From Bacillaceae bacterium OF18-1A (GTDB taxonomy: Bacteria > Bacillota > Bacilli > Bacillales > Bacillaceae_G): a stretch of DNA of 64,000 nucleotides. Below the pieces are notes generated by a model. The model was given only the letters and a program-made list of their open reading frames with translations. It did no database searches and was not told where the DNA came from. Positions 19,246-28,064 of this stretch are shown piece after piece. The DNA is taken from positions 1 to 64,000 of the forward strand of contig JAQEWB010000001.1 of the NCBI GenBank assembly GCA_027694045.1. Reading direction: 5' to 3'. Within the stretch, counting starts at the first letter, position 1. Every line of letters starts with the position of its first letter. The position numbers and the translations under genes are program-made.

Positions 19246-20367
19246 TTGGAGAAAGTGAATGTAAGAAAACGAGATAAGTTGAAAAAGTTTTTTAGAGAAC
19301 AAAATTATTTAGCGGTGTTACTTGGACTAGCATTATTGTTCATTAACATATTATTGTTAACAAAAATTTCTTTTGTTTTTACACCGTTTATCGTCTTTTT
19401 AAAAACAATTTTCTTCCCAGTATTGTTAGCGGGCGTACTATTCTATATTTTGCACCCATTCGTTTCGCTTTTAGAAGAGAAAGGTGTTTCAAGGATTGTG
19501 TCGATAGCCGCGATTTACATACTGGTACTAGGGTTATTTGTCTTTTTAGTTGTAACAGTTATTCCAATTATTAAAGATCAAATCGATGCATTAATAGATA
19601 ACTTGCCGTATTTCGGTCATGAAATTGAACGAGCAGCACGTAGATTTGGAGAGAGTAATTTACTAGGTAAAATTCAAGAGAATTTAAATATTGATGTAGC
19701 GAATATGGTAAAAGACTATACAGTTGATTTTACAAAGTCATTATCATCAGTAACTGGAAACGTAACTGGATTTTTGAGTACTGTTACAGAGGTCGTTTTA
19801 ACATTTGTAATGGTTCCGTTTATATTGTTCTATCTTTTAAAAGATGGTGAGCAACTACCGAATCACTTTTTAAAGTTTATTTCAGAGCAAAGACAGCCAG
19901 CAGCAAAGAGCATACTAGATGATATGCATTATGCGATTAGTTCATATATTAGAGGGCAAATTATCGTGAGCTTATTCATCGGTATTATGCTATTAATTGG
20001 TTACTTGATTATCGGTATTAAATACGCTGTTTTACTTGCTATTTTAGCGATGATCGTAAATATTGTCCCGTACGTAGGGCCAGTTATCGCAATCACTCCA
20101 GCGTTAATTATCGCATTTATTGATTCTCCGGCAATGGTTTTAAAAGTAATTATCGTTATGATGGTTGTACAATTAGCAGAAGGTAAATTTATTTCTCCGC
20201 AAGTAATGGGGAAAAAGTTAGATATTCATCCAATTACAATCATCTTTATCATTTTAACTGCTGGTAACTTATTCGGAATTATGGGCATTATTTTAGCAAT
20301 TCCAGGATATGCGATATTGAAAGTGCTAATAACGCACGGTTATAGATTTGTTAAGTTGAATACGTGA
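19246..20367 (+). CDS. AI-2E family transporter
   Basis: A 373-residue polytopic membrane protein of the AI-2E (PerM/TqsA) family. It has a basic N-terminus, an N-terminal helix pair, a large soluble loop (residues about 110-200, DQIDALIDNLPYFGHEIER), then FVMVPFILFYLLKDGE and C-terminal helices including LLAILAMIVNIVPYVGPVIA and PQVMGKKLDIHPI, all family hallmarks. Such proteins export small molecules or act in Na+/H+ antiport; the substrate is unknown here. I chose TTG 19246 because AGAGG lies 8 bases upstream; the GTG at 19237 is within that site. A terminator follows. Confidence 0.88.
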   Translation: MEKVNVRKRDKLKKFFREQNYLAVLLGLALLFINILLLTKISFVFTPFIVFLKTIFFPVLLAGVLFYILHPFVSLLEEKGVSRIVSIAAIYILVLGLFVFLVVTVIPIIKDQIDALIDNLPYFGHEIERAARRFGESNLLGKIQENLNIDVANMVKDYTVDFTKSLSSVTGNVTGFLSTVTEVVLTFVMVPFILFYLLKDGEQLPNHFLKFISEQRQPAAKSILDDMHYAISSYIRGQIIVSLFIGIMLLIGYLIIGIKYAVLLAILAMIVNIVPYVGPVIAITPALIIAFIDSPAMVLKVIIVMMVVQLAEGKFISPQVMGKKLDIHPITIIFIILTAGNLFGIMGIILAIPGYAILKVLITHGYRFVKLNT

Positions 20368-20369
20368 AA

Positions 20370-20406
20370 AAAAGCTAAAACAGGGGGACCTGTTTTAGCT
20401 TTTTTC
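20370..20406 (+). terminator. Terminator of the AI-2E exporter gene
   Basis: AGCTAAAACAGG (20373-20384) pairs with CCTGTTTTAGCT (20389-20400), followed by TTTTTT. Confidence 0.93.
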
Positions 20407-20559
20407 ATTATATTATAACCTTATGCGTAGGCTTTTCATTCTACAATGGGTAATAACTAGTTTTAAAAACAGAAAATTCAGTTTTGTAATAAGTTGAAAT
20501 GTGATAAACTATAAAAAATAACGAAAAAGCAATGAAAGAGAAGAGTACATATTCAAAAA

Positions 20560-20750
20560 TTTTCAGAGAGCTGATGTGTGGTGGGAATCAGTAAGGGATG
20601 AATATGGAATGGGCTCTGGAGCTTCTAGCTGAAATGAGTAGGTAAAGACGGTTACTTCACGTTATTGAAGTATGAAGTGAGCTAATGATAGCTAATTAAG
20701 GTGGTACCGCGAGAGTCTCTCGTCCTTTTTAAGGATGAGGGGCTCTTTTT
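20560..20750 (+). promoter_or_regulatory. Trp-specific T-box riboswitch leader
   Basis: The leader carries the T-box sequence AAGGTGGTACCGCG at 20698-20711 (the TGGT pairs with the uncharged tRNA NCCA end). It is followed by a terminator (GAGTCTCTCGTCC with GGATGAGGGGCTC, then TTTTT). An AGTA box and a stem I region containing TGG codons (20605-20607 or 20610-20612) as candidate Trp specifier lie upstream. Uncharged tRNA-Trp should stabilise the antiterminator and raise trpS expression. Confidence 0.92.
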
Positions 20751-20773
20751 ATTTTTAGAAAGGAGGAGTTAGG

Positions 20774-21772
20774 ATGAGCGGAAAAATAATGTTAACAGGA
20801 ATTAAGCCGACAGGTTATCCTCATTTAGGGAATTATATTGGTGCGATTAAACCTGCGTTGCAAATGTCAAAGAATAATGAAGGGAAGGCATTGTATTTTA
20901 TTGCTGATTATCATGCGCTAAATGCTGTGTATGATCCAGAGAAGTTCAGTAGTTATACGAAAGAGGTAGCAGCGACGTGGTTATCGCTTGGACTTGGTGA
21001 AGACGTTATTTTTTACCGACAAACAGAAGTGCCAGAGATTCTAGAATTAGCTTGGATATTAGCTTGTCTAACTCCGAAAGGGCTTATGAATCGTGCTCAT
21101 GCGTATAAGGCGAAGGTAGAGCAAAATAAAGAGGCGGGTTTAGAGGTAGATGCAGGAGTGAATATGGGGTTATATACGTATCCGATTCTAATGGCAGCTG
21201 ATATTTTACTATTTCAAGCTACTCATGTACCTGTTGGAAAAGATCAAATTCAGCATATTGAAATCGCCCGCGATATTGCGACGTATTTTAATCATACATT
21301 CGGCACGACATTTACACTTCCCGAGTATGTAGTGCAAGAAGAAGGGGCGATTTTACCGGGGCTTGATGGAAGGAAGATGAGTAAAAGTTATGGGAATGTT
21401 ATTCCATTATTTGCGGAGCAAGAAAAACTGCGAAAGCTTATTTTAAAAATCAAAACAGATTCTTCACTTCCAAATGAACCGAAAGAACTAGAAACGTTAT
21501 TTACAATATATAAAGAGTTTGCGACAGAAGATGAAATTCAGTCGATGCGTGAAAAGTATGAGACTGGAATCGGATGGGGCGATGTGAAAAAAGATTTATT
21601 TCGCGTTGTAAATCGGGAATTAGCTGGACCACGGGAGAAATACACAACGTATATGAGTGAGCCGCATTTATTATATGAAGCGTTAGAAAAAGGTGCTGAG
21701 AGGGCACGGGCTATTGCGAAGGTGAATTTAGCGGAAATTAAAAAACGGATTGGGTTTGAGAGGGGGCGCTAA
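20774..21772 (+). CDS. trpS: Tryptophan--tRNA ligase, auxiliary type
   Basis: A 332-residue class I aminoacyl-tRNA synthetase charging tRNA-Trp. The HIGH-type signature is TGYPHLGNY (residues 12-20) and the KMSKS loop is GRKMSKSYGN (near 199-208). The N-terminal MLTGIKPTGYPHLGNYIGA differs from the housekeeping Bacillus form (IFSGIQPSG...TLGNY), so this is probably the second TrpRS known in the group; I cannot confirm the other copy within this window. Type-II TrpRS enzymes elsewhere can tolerate indolmycin-like inhibitors. ATG 20774 has AAGGAGGAG, and the gene is controlled by the preceding T-box. Confidence 0.92.
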   Translation: MSGKIMLTGIKPTGYPHLGNYIGAIKPALQMSKNNEGKALYFIADYHALNAVYDPEKFSSYTKEVAATWLSLGLGEDVIFYRQTEVPEILELAWILACLTPKGLMNRAHAYKAKVEQNKEAGLEVDAGVNMGLYTYPILMAADILLFQATHVPVGKDQIQHIEIARDIATYFNHTFGTTFTLPEYVVQEEGAILPGLDGRKMSKSYGNVIPLFAEQEKLRKLILKIKTDSSLPNEPKELETLFTIYKEFATEDEIQSMREKYETGIGWGDVKKDLFRVVNRELAGPREKYTTYMSEPHLLYEALEKGAERARAIAKVNLAEIKKRIGFERGR

Positions 21773-21828
21773 GCGTTCCCTTGTTTTTTACTCATTTTTT
21801 ACAATCATATTTTTTCGAGACTTATGAG

Positions 21829-21856
21829 TTGCATATATTTAAAAGTATGATAATAT
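21829..21856 (+). promoter_or_regulatory. Sigma-A promoter of the maa operon
   Basis: TTGCAT (21829-21834), 16 bases, then TAATAT (21851-21856). The first operator palindrome begins 7 bases downstream, covering the start site. Confidence 0.6.
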
Positions 21857-21862
21857 AGGGAT

Positions 21863-21886
21863 ACTTATTAAATGTGTTTAATAAGT
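21863..21886 (+). promoter_or_regulatory. Operator 1, presumed ROK repressor site
   Basis: Perfect inverted repeat ACTTATTAAA - TGTG - TTTAATAAGT, placed just downstream of the -10 of the maa promoter. The same half-sites and 4-base spacing recur at 21899 and 23823. Confidence 0.75.
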
Positions 21887-21898
21887 AGAATTGAAGCG

Positions 21899-21922
21899 AC
21901 TTATTAAAGAGGTTTAATAAGT
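21899..21922 (+). promoter_or_regulatory. Operator 2, presumed ROK repressor site
   Basis: Perfect inverted repeat ACTTATTAAA - GAGG - TTTAATAAGT, 36 bases (centre to centre) after operator 1, between the maa promoter and its ATG. Confidence 0.75.
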
Positions 21923-21945
21923 GTAATAGTAAAGGAGAGGATAGT

Positions 21946-22509
21946 ATGAAAACGGAGAAAGAAAAGATGGTGGCAGGGGAAATGTATATGCCGGATGATG
22001 CCGAATTAGTTGCTGATAGAAAAGAAACAAAACGATTAACGCGTCTTTATAACGAGGCAATGGAAACAGGAGATGAGGCGCGGTTTACTTTATTAAATCA
22101 GCTTTTAGGTTCTTCAGCTGATGGGAGATCACACATCAAACCGACTTTTCGTTGTGATTATGGCTATAATATCCACATTGGAAAGAACTTTTTCTCAAAT
22201 TTCAACTGTGTGATTTTGGACGTTTGTGAAGTGCGAATCGGTGATAATTGTATGTTTGCACCTGGTGTTCACATTTATACGGCTACTCATCCGTTGCACC
22301 CAGTAGAACGAAACTCTGGGAAAGAATATGGAAAACCGGTAAAGATAGGTAACAATGTTTGGATTGGCGGGGGAGCTATTATTAACCCTGGTATTTCAAT
22401 TGGCGATAATGCGGTAATTGCTTCAGGAGCAGTTGTGACAAAAGATGTGCCTAGTAATGTAGTTGTTGGCGGTAACCCAGCTAGAGTAATAAAAACGATA
22501 GACGAATAG
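21946..22509 (+). CDS. maa: Maltose O-acetyltransferase-like hexapeptide acetyltransferase
   Basis: A 187-residue left-handed beta-helix acetyltransferase. It has the Maa/LacA/NodL N-terminal helical segment ([20 protein letters not shown]), the catalytic region [14 protein letters not shown], and hexapeptide coils such as [20 protein letters not shown] and the C-terminal [12 protein letters not shown]. It transfers acetyl from acetyl-CoA to a sugar hydroxyl. ATG 21946 follows AAGGAGAGG. It is the first gene of a maa-MFS-ROK locus. Two identical operators upstream and a third before the ROK gene point to repression by the ROK protein and sugar induction. Confidence 0.9.
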   Translation: MKTEKEKMVAGEMYMPDDAELVADRKETKRLTRLYNEAMETGDEARFTLLNQLLGSSADGRSHIKPTFRCDYGYNIHIGKNFFSNFNCVILDVCEVRIGDNCMFAPGVHIYTATHPLHPVERNSGKEYGKPVKIGNNVWIGGGAIINPGISIGDNAVIASGAVVTKDVPSNVVVGGNPARVIKTIDE

Positions 22510-22565
22510 AAATTGTTTTTTTTTCTAGTGTCATCATTGTATAGGAAAGTTGAAAGGTGTTTCAT

Positions 22566-23759
22566 ATGAAAAAATATTGTGCGGAGAATGATACAGGGGC
22601 ATTACTTGCCTCTCGTAACGCTCTTTTTCTCTTATTTGCTGTGCCAGGTGTCGCGTTTGCTACATGGATTTCTAGAACAGCAGCGACGCGAGATATTTTA
22701 GCGGTGTCAAATGCAGAAATGGGCTGGATTTTATTCGGTTTATCTGTCGGTTCAGTAATTGGTTTACTGAGCGCAAGTCATTTCATTGACTACAAGGGAG
22801 CTAGAGACGTTATTATAGGCAGCATGTTTTTTATGATTGTTGGATTGCTTTGTTTAGGTATTACTATTTATTTTGTTTCTAGTATTGGAGCTTTTTGTAG
22901 CTTAGTAGTATTTGGAATCGGATATGGATTGGCGGAAGTTTCATTAAATGTAGAAGGCTCTTCAATTGAGCAGCAATTAGGAACGATACTTCTTCCGAAA
23001 TTCCACGGCTTTTTTAGTGTAGGAACTTTAGTAGGAGCACTTAGTGGTTCTGTCGCAACTTCGCTTCACATCCCTATTTTGTATCAATTTCTTACGATTT
23101 CTGTTTTGTTTATATGGCTTCTATGCGTCGTGTATCGTTTTCTTCCGCATGGAACAGGAAAGAAAGAGAGGAAGCAGAACGAAAAACGAGCGAAGTATAC
23201 GTCCTTACGTATGGACAAAAAGGTTCTTTTAATTGGTATTTTCGTACTTGGGATGGCTTTTGCAGAAGGAAGCGCAAATGATTGGCTCCCTATTATAATG
23301 GTAGATGGACATCAACAAAGTGTAGTGACAGGTTCTATTATGTACACTGTTTTTGTATTGGCAATGACAGTAGCTCGTATGTGTAGTAGTTATTTCCTTG
23401 ACCGATTCGGTCGTGTTGCAGTCGTACGTACTACGATTAGTATGGCGATCATCGGAATTTCAATTATTATATTTGGGAGTAACTTGTACTTTCTATCAGT
23501 TGGTGTATTGCTGTGGGGGATTGGTGCAGCGCTAGGTTTCCCAATTGGTCTATCTGCGGCTGGAGATGACCGTGAAAATGCGACTTCTAACGTTGCAGCA
23601 GTTTCTATAATCGGTTATACAGCCTTCTTAGTCGGGCCACCATTTTTAGGGATATTAGGGGAAACGTTCGGAATACGCAATGCTTTGCTAGCTGTATTAT
23701 TATTTGTGCTCTTGTCTGGAATTGTATCGTCTATTACGAGAGAAAGTAAAATGAGCTAA
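22566..23759 (+). CDS. MFS transporter, YbjJ-like
   Basis: A 397-residue major facilitator with twelve predicted helices. The N-terminal segment FATWISRTAATRDIL and the loop after TM2 (SASHFIDYKGARDVI) resemble the YbjJ/FucP-like MFS group, often sugar or sugar-acid transporters or exporters. Start ATG 22566 (MKKYCAENDTG) was chosen because AAAGG precedes it at 8 bases. It follows maa by 56 bases and is presumably co-transcribed, so its substrate may be the same sugar or its acetylated form, which would fit a detoxifying acetylate-and-export role. That is inference. Confidence 0.87.
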   Translation: MKKYCAENDTGALLASRNALFLLFAVPGVAFATWISRTAATRDILAVSNAEMGWILFGLSVGSVIGLLSASHFIDYKGARDVIIGSMFFMIVGLLCLGITIYFVSSIGAFCSLVVFGIGYGLAEVSLNVEGSSIEQQLGTILLPKFHGFFSVGTLVGALSGSVATSLHIPILYQFLTISVLFIWLLCVVYRFLPHGTGKKERKQNEKRAKYTSLRMDKKVLLIGIFVLGMAFAEGSANDWLPIIMVDGHQQSVVTGSIMYTVFVLAMTVARMCSSYFLDRFGRVAVVRTTISMAIIGISIIIFGSNLYFLSVGVLLWGIGAALGFPIGLSAAGDDRENATSNVAAVSIIGYTAFLVGPPFLGILGETFGIRNALLAVLLFVLLSGIVSSITRESKMS

Positions 23760-23784
23760 ATAACGCGTGAATATATCATCTTTA

Positions 23785-23846
23785 TTGCTTTAGAAAATGA
23801 TGTATGATATATTGTCAACGCAACTTATTAAAAGTATTTAATAAGT
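23785..23846 (+). promoter_or_regulatory. Promoter and operator 3 of the ROK gene
   Basis: TTGCTT (23785-23790), 17 bases, TATATT (23808-23813), then the perfect palindrome ACTTATTAAA - AGTA - TTTAATAAGT at 23823-23846. The operator is identical in half-sites and spacing to the two before maa, indicating autoregulation by the ROK protein. Confidence 0.78.
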
Positions 23847-23870
23847 ACGTTGATTAAGGTGGTGAGCGAT

Positions 23871-24896
23871 TTGAGTGAACAATTTGTTACTCAAAAATCG
23901 ATTAAAGAAACGATCCTTCGTGGCATTCGTACAGCTCTTCTAGAACAAGGTAGTGCAACGAAAGTTGAGCTTAGTAATAAATTAGAAATCAGTTTTCCAA
24001 CAATAAGTAAGTTTATAGAGAAAATGAAACAAGATGATGAAGTCACTTTAGTCGGGCTAGATGATTCAAGTGGTGGAAGAAGAGCGAAACGATATGCATA
24101 TAATCCGGAATATATGTTAGGTTTAGCGATATTTTTAGAGAAAAATGAAACGAACTATACGATCTTTAACTGTTTAGGGGAAATAAAGGAACAAGGAAAG
24201 ACTTCAAGTGTATTAATTGATAATGGTTTAAACTCATTAACAGAACATATAGAAAGTCTTATATCTACATTTCCAAAAATAAGCTCTATATCAATTGGTG
24301 TGCCTGGCGCGGTTGATAATGGTCGTATTTTCTACATTCCTGGGTATGAAAAGTTCCAAAATTTTAATTTGAAAAGTCATTTAGAGGAGCTGTTTTTTAT
24401 ACCTGTAGTAATAGAAAATGATATGAATGCTGCCGTTCTTGGTTATCACAAAAACACTGGAAATAGTGATAATTCATCTCTTGTATATTTGTATTCAGGT
24501 CAAAACGGCCCAGGTGCGGGGATTATGATAAACGGAGATGTAGTACGAGGAAGTACATTTTTCTCAGGAGAGATATCTTTCGTTCCGCAATACGATAATA
24601 AAAATTTCTTGCAAGCTTCGAGAAGTGGAAACGAAGGGGAATATAATGTAGATGCGATTACTCGTTTAGTAGCTACATGTATAGCTATTATTAACCCTCA
24701 TGCGTTTATCTTCTGTGATGATGAAGTGAATCAGTTCGTAATAGATCAAATTATAAAAAGTTGTCCGCAGTATATTCCGGTAGAACATATTCCAAAAATA
24801 ACAGTGAGCGATTGGAAAGAAGATTATCTGTATGGATTAAAAAGTCTAGGACTTGATCTGATGATAACTAGAACAAATAAAGAAAATGAAATGTAA
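23871..24896 (+). CDS. ROK-family transcriptional repressor
   Basis: A 341-residue NagC/XylR-type regulator. The N-terminal winged helix (residues about 10-70, SNKLEISFPTISKFIEKM) is followed by a sugar-kinase-like ROK domain with ISIGVPGAVDNGRIFYIPGY and VIENDMNAAVLGYH. The usual zinc-binding CxCGxxGC cluster of ROK proteins is not visible. I chose TTG 23871 because AAGGTGG lies 8 bases upstream. Three identical 24-bp operators at its own promoter and at the maa promoter make it the likely repressor of the maa-MFS operon, relieved by an unknown sugar. Confidence 0.87.
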   Translation: MSEQFVTQKSIKETILRGIRTALLEQGSATKVELSNKLEISFPTISKFIEKMKQDDEVTLVGLDDSSGGRRAKRYAYNPEYMLGLAIFLEKNETNYTIFNCLGEIKEQGKTSSVLIDNGLNSLTEHIESLISTFPKISSISIGVPGAVDNGRIFYIPGYEKFQNFNLKSHLEELFFIPVVIENDMNAAVLGYHKNTGNSDNSSLVYLYSGQNGPGAGIMINGDVVRGSTFFSGEISFVPQYDNKNFLQASRSGNEGEYNVDAITRLVATCIAIINPHAFIFCDDEVNQFVIDQIIKSCPQYIPVEHIPKITVSDWKEDYLYGLKSLGLDLMITRTNKENEM

Positions 24897-24940
24897 CATC
24901 GAATTGTTGACTGTATAACATGAAAGAAGAGGTGTCGATT

Positions 24941-25321
24941 ATGAAAATTGAACATGTAGCGATTTGGGTGAATGATTTAGAAAGAATGCGTGATTTCTAT
25001 AAACAGTACTTCGGTGGTGAAGAAAATAGCTTATATCACAATCCGAAAAAACAGTTTGAATCTTATTTCATAACTTTTGAAGGCGGTGCGCGTCTAGAAC
25101 TTATGAAGCAGGTAGGGATAGACGAGAAAGTACAAACTCAAACAATAGGATATGCGCATATTGCTTTTTCAGTAGATAGTACAGAAAAAGTGAACGAATT
25201 AACTAATACATTAAGAGAAGCAGGATACTCAGTGTTAAACGGGCCGCGTACTACAGGGGATGGTTATTATGAAAGTGTAGTAAGTGACCCTGAAGGAAAT
25301 CAGATTGAGATAACAATCTAA
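24941..25321 (+). CDS. VOC-family (glyoxalase/bleomycin resistance-like) protein
   Basis: A 126-residue vicinal-oxygen-chelate protein with two beta-alpha-beta-beta-beta units. It has [19 protein letters not shown] at the N-terminus (His metal ligand), ARLELMK mid-way, GYAHIAFSV starting the second unit (His), and DPEGNQIEI (Glu) at the end. This is a complete metal-binding set, so a dioxygenase/lyase-type or thiol-transfer activity is possible; the substrate is unknown. ATG 24941 (GAGGTG upstream) is preferred over ATG 24920. It follows the ROK gene by 44 bases and may be transcribed with it. Confidence 0.87.
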   Translation: MKIEHVAIWVNDLERMRDFYKQYFGGEENSLYHNPKKQFESYFITFEGGARLELMKQVGIDEKVQTQTIGYAHIAFSVDSTEKVNELTNTLREAGYSVLNGPRTTGDGYYESVVSDPEGNQIEITI

Positions 25322-25415
25322 CATTATATTTACTAATAATTGATAAAAAATAAAATTTTGTTGTTCCCCCAAATGTGTACGAGAAACCTATTATTTCTGC
25401 AGAAAGGGGGACATA

Positions 25416-25673
25416 ATGTTGAGTGAAATCATTTTTATTTTCTGTATATATCCATTGCTTGTTTGTATTGTTTCAATAGCTGGAGCATATAAAGTAGGTA
25501 CATTTTATGTGATGCCAATAGTAACATTTCTTATTTTTCTTATGTTAAATGTTACAGTGCACGATCCAGCATTTTTCTTTTGGGTGGGCATGTATACTAT
25601 TCTTTCATTTATTGTTTCTTATATAACTATCCTTTTTATAAAGGGATATAAAGTTGTAAAAAGAGAGCGTTAA
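25416..25673 (+). CDS. Small membrane protein, DUF2651-like
   Basis: An 85-residue protein with three membrane helices (residues about 5-22, 30-48 and 53-75) and a basic C-terminal tail (KGYKVVKRER). The pattern PIVTFLIFLMLNVTVHDPAFFFWVGMYTI, interrupted here only by one strand, matches my memory of the DUF2651 family of Bacillales; no function is known. ATG 25416 follows AAAGGGGG. A strong bidirectional terminator separates it from the Nudix gene. Confidence 0.6.
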   Translation: MLSEIIFIFCIYPLLVCIVSIAGAYKVGTFYVMPIVTFLIFLMLNVTVHDPAFFFWVGMYTILSFIVSYITILFIKGYKVVKRER

Positions 25674-25712
25674 TATCATTTTGGGAAAATAGGGATTTAC
25701 GGTGAACGATAA

Positions 25713-25751
25713 CAACCTCATTTCCCGTTGTAATGACGGGAAATGAGGTTG
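25713..25751. terminator. Bidirectional terminator between convergent genes
   Basis: CAACCTCATTTCCCGT (25713-25728) pairs perfectly with ACGGGAAATGAGGTTG (25736-25751). It serves the DUF2651-like gene on the plus strand and the Nudix gene on the minus strand. Confidence 0.85.
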
Positions 25752-25759
25752 TTTGATTT

Positions 25760-26215
25760 CTATTTTTTATTGGAGTGATGAAAATCGCGAAGAATTTTCT
25801 CAATGACTGGATGAAGAATACTAGGTAACTCATCAAGCGGAAAGAAACGTAATTCTTTTGACTCAGTTTTATCACATACAAGCTCCCCATGAAATTCTCG
25901 GCAAATATAAACAACGAGTACACCGTGTACTTGATCGCCGTTTGGATAGATTTGAAAGAAATCTGGCCCTGAGTATGTACGGAATAGTTCTGAATTTTTG
26001 ATGATAAGTCCCGTTTCTTCATATACTTCGCGTTTTAGAGCGTCTTCTAATGTCTCGTTATATTCTAAGGCACCGCCAATAATGCCCCAGCGGTTAAAAT
26101 CTGTACGGAGCTGCAGCAATACTTCATCTTTTTCATTTAATATAATAGCGTGAGATCCTATTAAAATAAGTGGATGATTTCCTACTAGGTTTCGCATATC
26201 TTCAATATAGCCCAT
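25760..26215 (-). CDS. Nudix hydrolase
   Basis: A 151-residue Nudix protein. The Nudix box is complete in the region GGALEYNETLEDALKREVYEETGL (quoted in pieces: GGALEYNETLEDA, then LKREVYEETGLI), with the REVYEE catalytic core near residues 66-71. It hydrolyses a nucleoside diphosphate linked to another moiety; which one is not visible. ATG 26215 has AAGGAGAAC upstream. It lies 17 bases behind the DUF2785 gene in the same direction, so the two are probably co-transcribed. Confidence 0.9.
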   Translation of the reverse strand: MGYIEDMRNLVGNHPLILIGSHAIILNEKDEVLLQLRTDFNRWGIIGGALEYNETLEDALKREVYEETGLIIKNSELFRTYSGPDFFQIYPNGDQVHGVLVVYICREFHGELVCDKTESKELRFFPLDELPSILHPVIEKILRDFHHSNKK

Positions 26216-26232
26216 GTTTGTTCTCCTTATAG

Positions 26233-27072
26233 TTAATAATAATTAGGAAGTTCTTTTAACATTCTTTCTGTTTTACGTGCGGTAAAGGCTAAGTTATGAT
26301 CATCTTTCGTTCTAAAAAATAATGTGCGTAAAAAGGTTTTAATGTTGGCACATAAAATACAATATTCATTAAGTGAAAGGCGTTTTCTAATTTGAGGAAG
26401 CCTTTTTATTTTTTTATGAATAATAGAAATTAGCGCATCTTGCGGGAAGTCATGATACAGCATTGCTAGTAACGGAGTAACGATACGTTCATCTTCGTTA
26501 TTATGAAAAAGATCAGACGGAATGAACGTTTTATTTAATAAACAATGAATTAATTCTTCGTACCACTCAAAGGTTGTATAGGAATTATGAACAATTTCTG
26601 TAAAGGCATCAGATACGTGAGCAAGGCAATGAGCCCATCCTTTATTTTCGATATAGCCTCGGAAATCCATTTCTAAATTTGTATATGTAATGAGTTTGTT
26701 TTTTATTTCCTCAATATTCTCCTCTGTAAAAAAGTAGTGCGAATTAGCAAATTGGAGTATTAACGCAATTAATGAAACAGTGTAGGAACGTGTGAAAACC
26801 CCATCTGTATGTGGGGAGTCAATGTCATGATATAAATACTCATCACTTAAACAAGTATGTAGAAGGGATTGCAGTTGATCGTCCATAAGAAATTCATGAT
26901 GTATAAAGTACGCAAAACATTTATATATAAGCTGATAACGAACGTAACTATCAGTCGTTCCGATGTACTGAAGCATATTCACAGTTAACTCATTTATATC
27001 GATATGTTGCAGTTGCGTATAGTCATTTTGTTGTATAAGCTCTAGCTGTTGTTGTAGCGCTGTAATATCCAA
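26233..27072 (-). CDS. DUF2785 domain-containing protein
   Basis: A 279-residue all-helical, soluble protein. The motif DFRGYIENKGWAHCLAHVSDAF (in two parts: DFRGYIENKGWAH, CLAHVSDAF) near residues 143-164 is the recognisable DUF2785 core. No catalytic function is established for the family. No signal peptide or membrane segment is seen. ATG 27072 is preceded by GGAGG. It is the first gene of a two-gene unit with the Nudix hydrolase and divergent from the GNAT gene (123-base gap). Confidence 0.82.
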   Translation of the reverse strand: MDITALQQQLELIQQNDYTQLQHIDINELTVNMLQYIGTTDSYVRYQLIYKCFAYFIHHEFLMDDQLQSLLHTCLSDEYLYHDIDSPHTDGVFTRSYTVSLIALILQFANSHYFFTEENIEEIKNKLITYTNLEMDFRGYIENKGWAHCLAHVSDAFTEIVHNSYTTFEWYEELIHCLLNKTFIPSDLFHNNEDERIVTPLLAMLYHDFPQDALISIIHKKIKRLPQIRKRLSLNEYCILCANIKTFLRTLFFRTKDDHNLAFTARKTERMLKELPNYY

Positions 27073-27195
27073 TGGTGAACCTCCTCCGCACTTTAAAGAT
27101 GCGATCTTTTCTAGTATTCTATATATTCAAGGACAATCCTGCTCATGCAAGGAGAACGAGTAGAAATTCGAGTATGACATAGATGAGGGAAGAAT

Positions 27196-27918
27196 ATGAC
27201 GATTATAAAACAGTTACAAAAACATTTTAAAATAAGAAGAAGTGCTTCTTCTATCATGATAAAAGAAAATAACGTAGAGGTTTTTACAGAAGAGCAATTA
27301 GAACAGATCATGCAATATTGCATTGCTGAAGGTAAAAAAGATGGACTAGAAAACTTACATTTTGAAATTTCTTCAAAAAGTCCAAATTATGATATGTATA
27401 AGAAATGTTTCGAAGCGTATTCTTTTGAATATGTTGCGGAGAACATGATTGTATTTAAGGATATATATGAAATCGGTGATGTAGAAAGTGATATTGATTT
27501 TAAATTAATTGAAGAAGTAGGAGAGAATGCATTTTATTCACTGTGGAAGGAGGCAACTGGCGAACAAATCACTTATGACCAATTTGTAGAATTGATGCTA
27601 CAAGAAATGGGTGAGCAATGGAAAGAACATTGTTTAACAGCGGTTGTAGGTGAAGAGCCGATAGGAATTGTAATCCCGCACATTGAAAGAGGTACGTTAG
27701 AAGAAGGAAAACTTATGTATTTCGCAATTACTTCAAATATGCGAGATCAAGGGCACGAAGCAGCGTTATTTGCAGGAGCAATGTTTGTTTTAAAAGAAAT
27801 AGGTGCTTCTTATTATATTGGCGAGGCGAATGCGCAAGATGAGTGGATGAAGGGTATTTTTGAGAAAAATGGATGTCAGATGTTGAGTTGTACTGAGCGG
27901 TATGTGAGGAAGATTTAG
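27196..27918 (+). CDS. GNAT-family acetyltransferase, two-domain type
   Basis: A 240-residue protein. The C-terminal half holds a GNAT fold (TAVVGEEPIGIVIPHIERGT, then LMYFAITSNMRDQGHEAALFAGAMFVLKE, split here at ITSN/MRDQG, near residues 153-210), with the RDQGHEA acetyl-CoA loop. The N-terminal half (residues 1-115) looks like a degenerate first GNAT-like domain. ATG 27196 is the first codon after GAGGGAAG. It is monocistronic. The substrate is unknown. Confidence 0.75.
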   Translation: MTIIKQLQKHFKIRRSASSIMIKENNVEVFTEEQLEQIMQYCIAEGKKDGLENLHFEISSKSPNYDMYKKCFEAYSFEYVAENMIVFKDIYEIGDVESDIDFKLIEEVGENAFYSLWKEATGEQITYDQFVELMLQEMGEQWKEHCLTAVVGEEPIGIVIPHIERGTLEEGKLMYFAITSNMRDQGHEAALFAGAMFVLKEIGASYYIGEANAQDEWMKGIFEKNGCQMLSCTERYVRKI

Positions 27919-28064
27919 AAGGTAATCCATGTATAACTTATGAACAAATAAAAGAATTTTTTGCTTGTTTGTAAGATATAAAGAAAAATCGAAACGACAA
28001 AGTAAGCTTTCCTATAATACAATAGAGAAGGACTAGATTATAAGAAGAAAGTGTTGGTGAAAGA

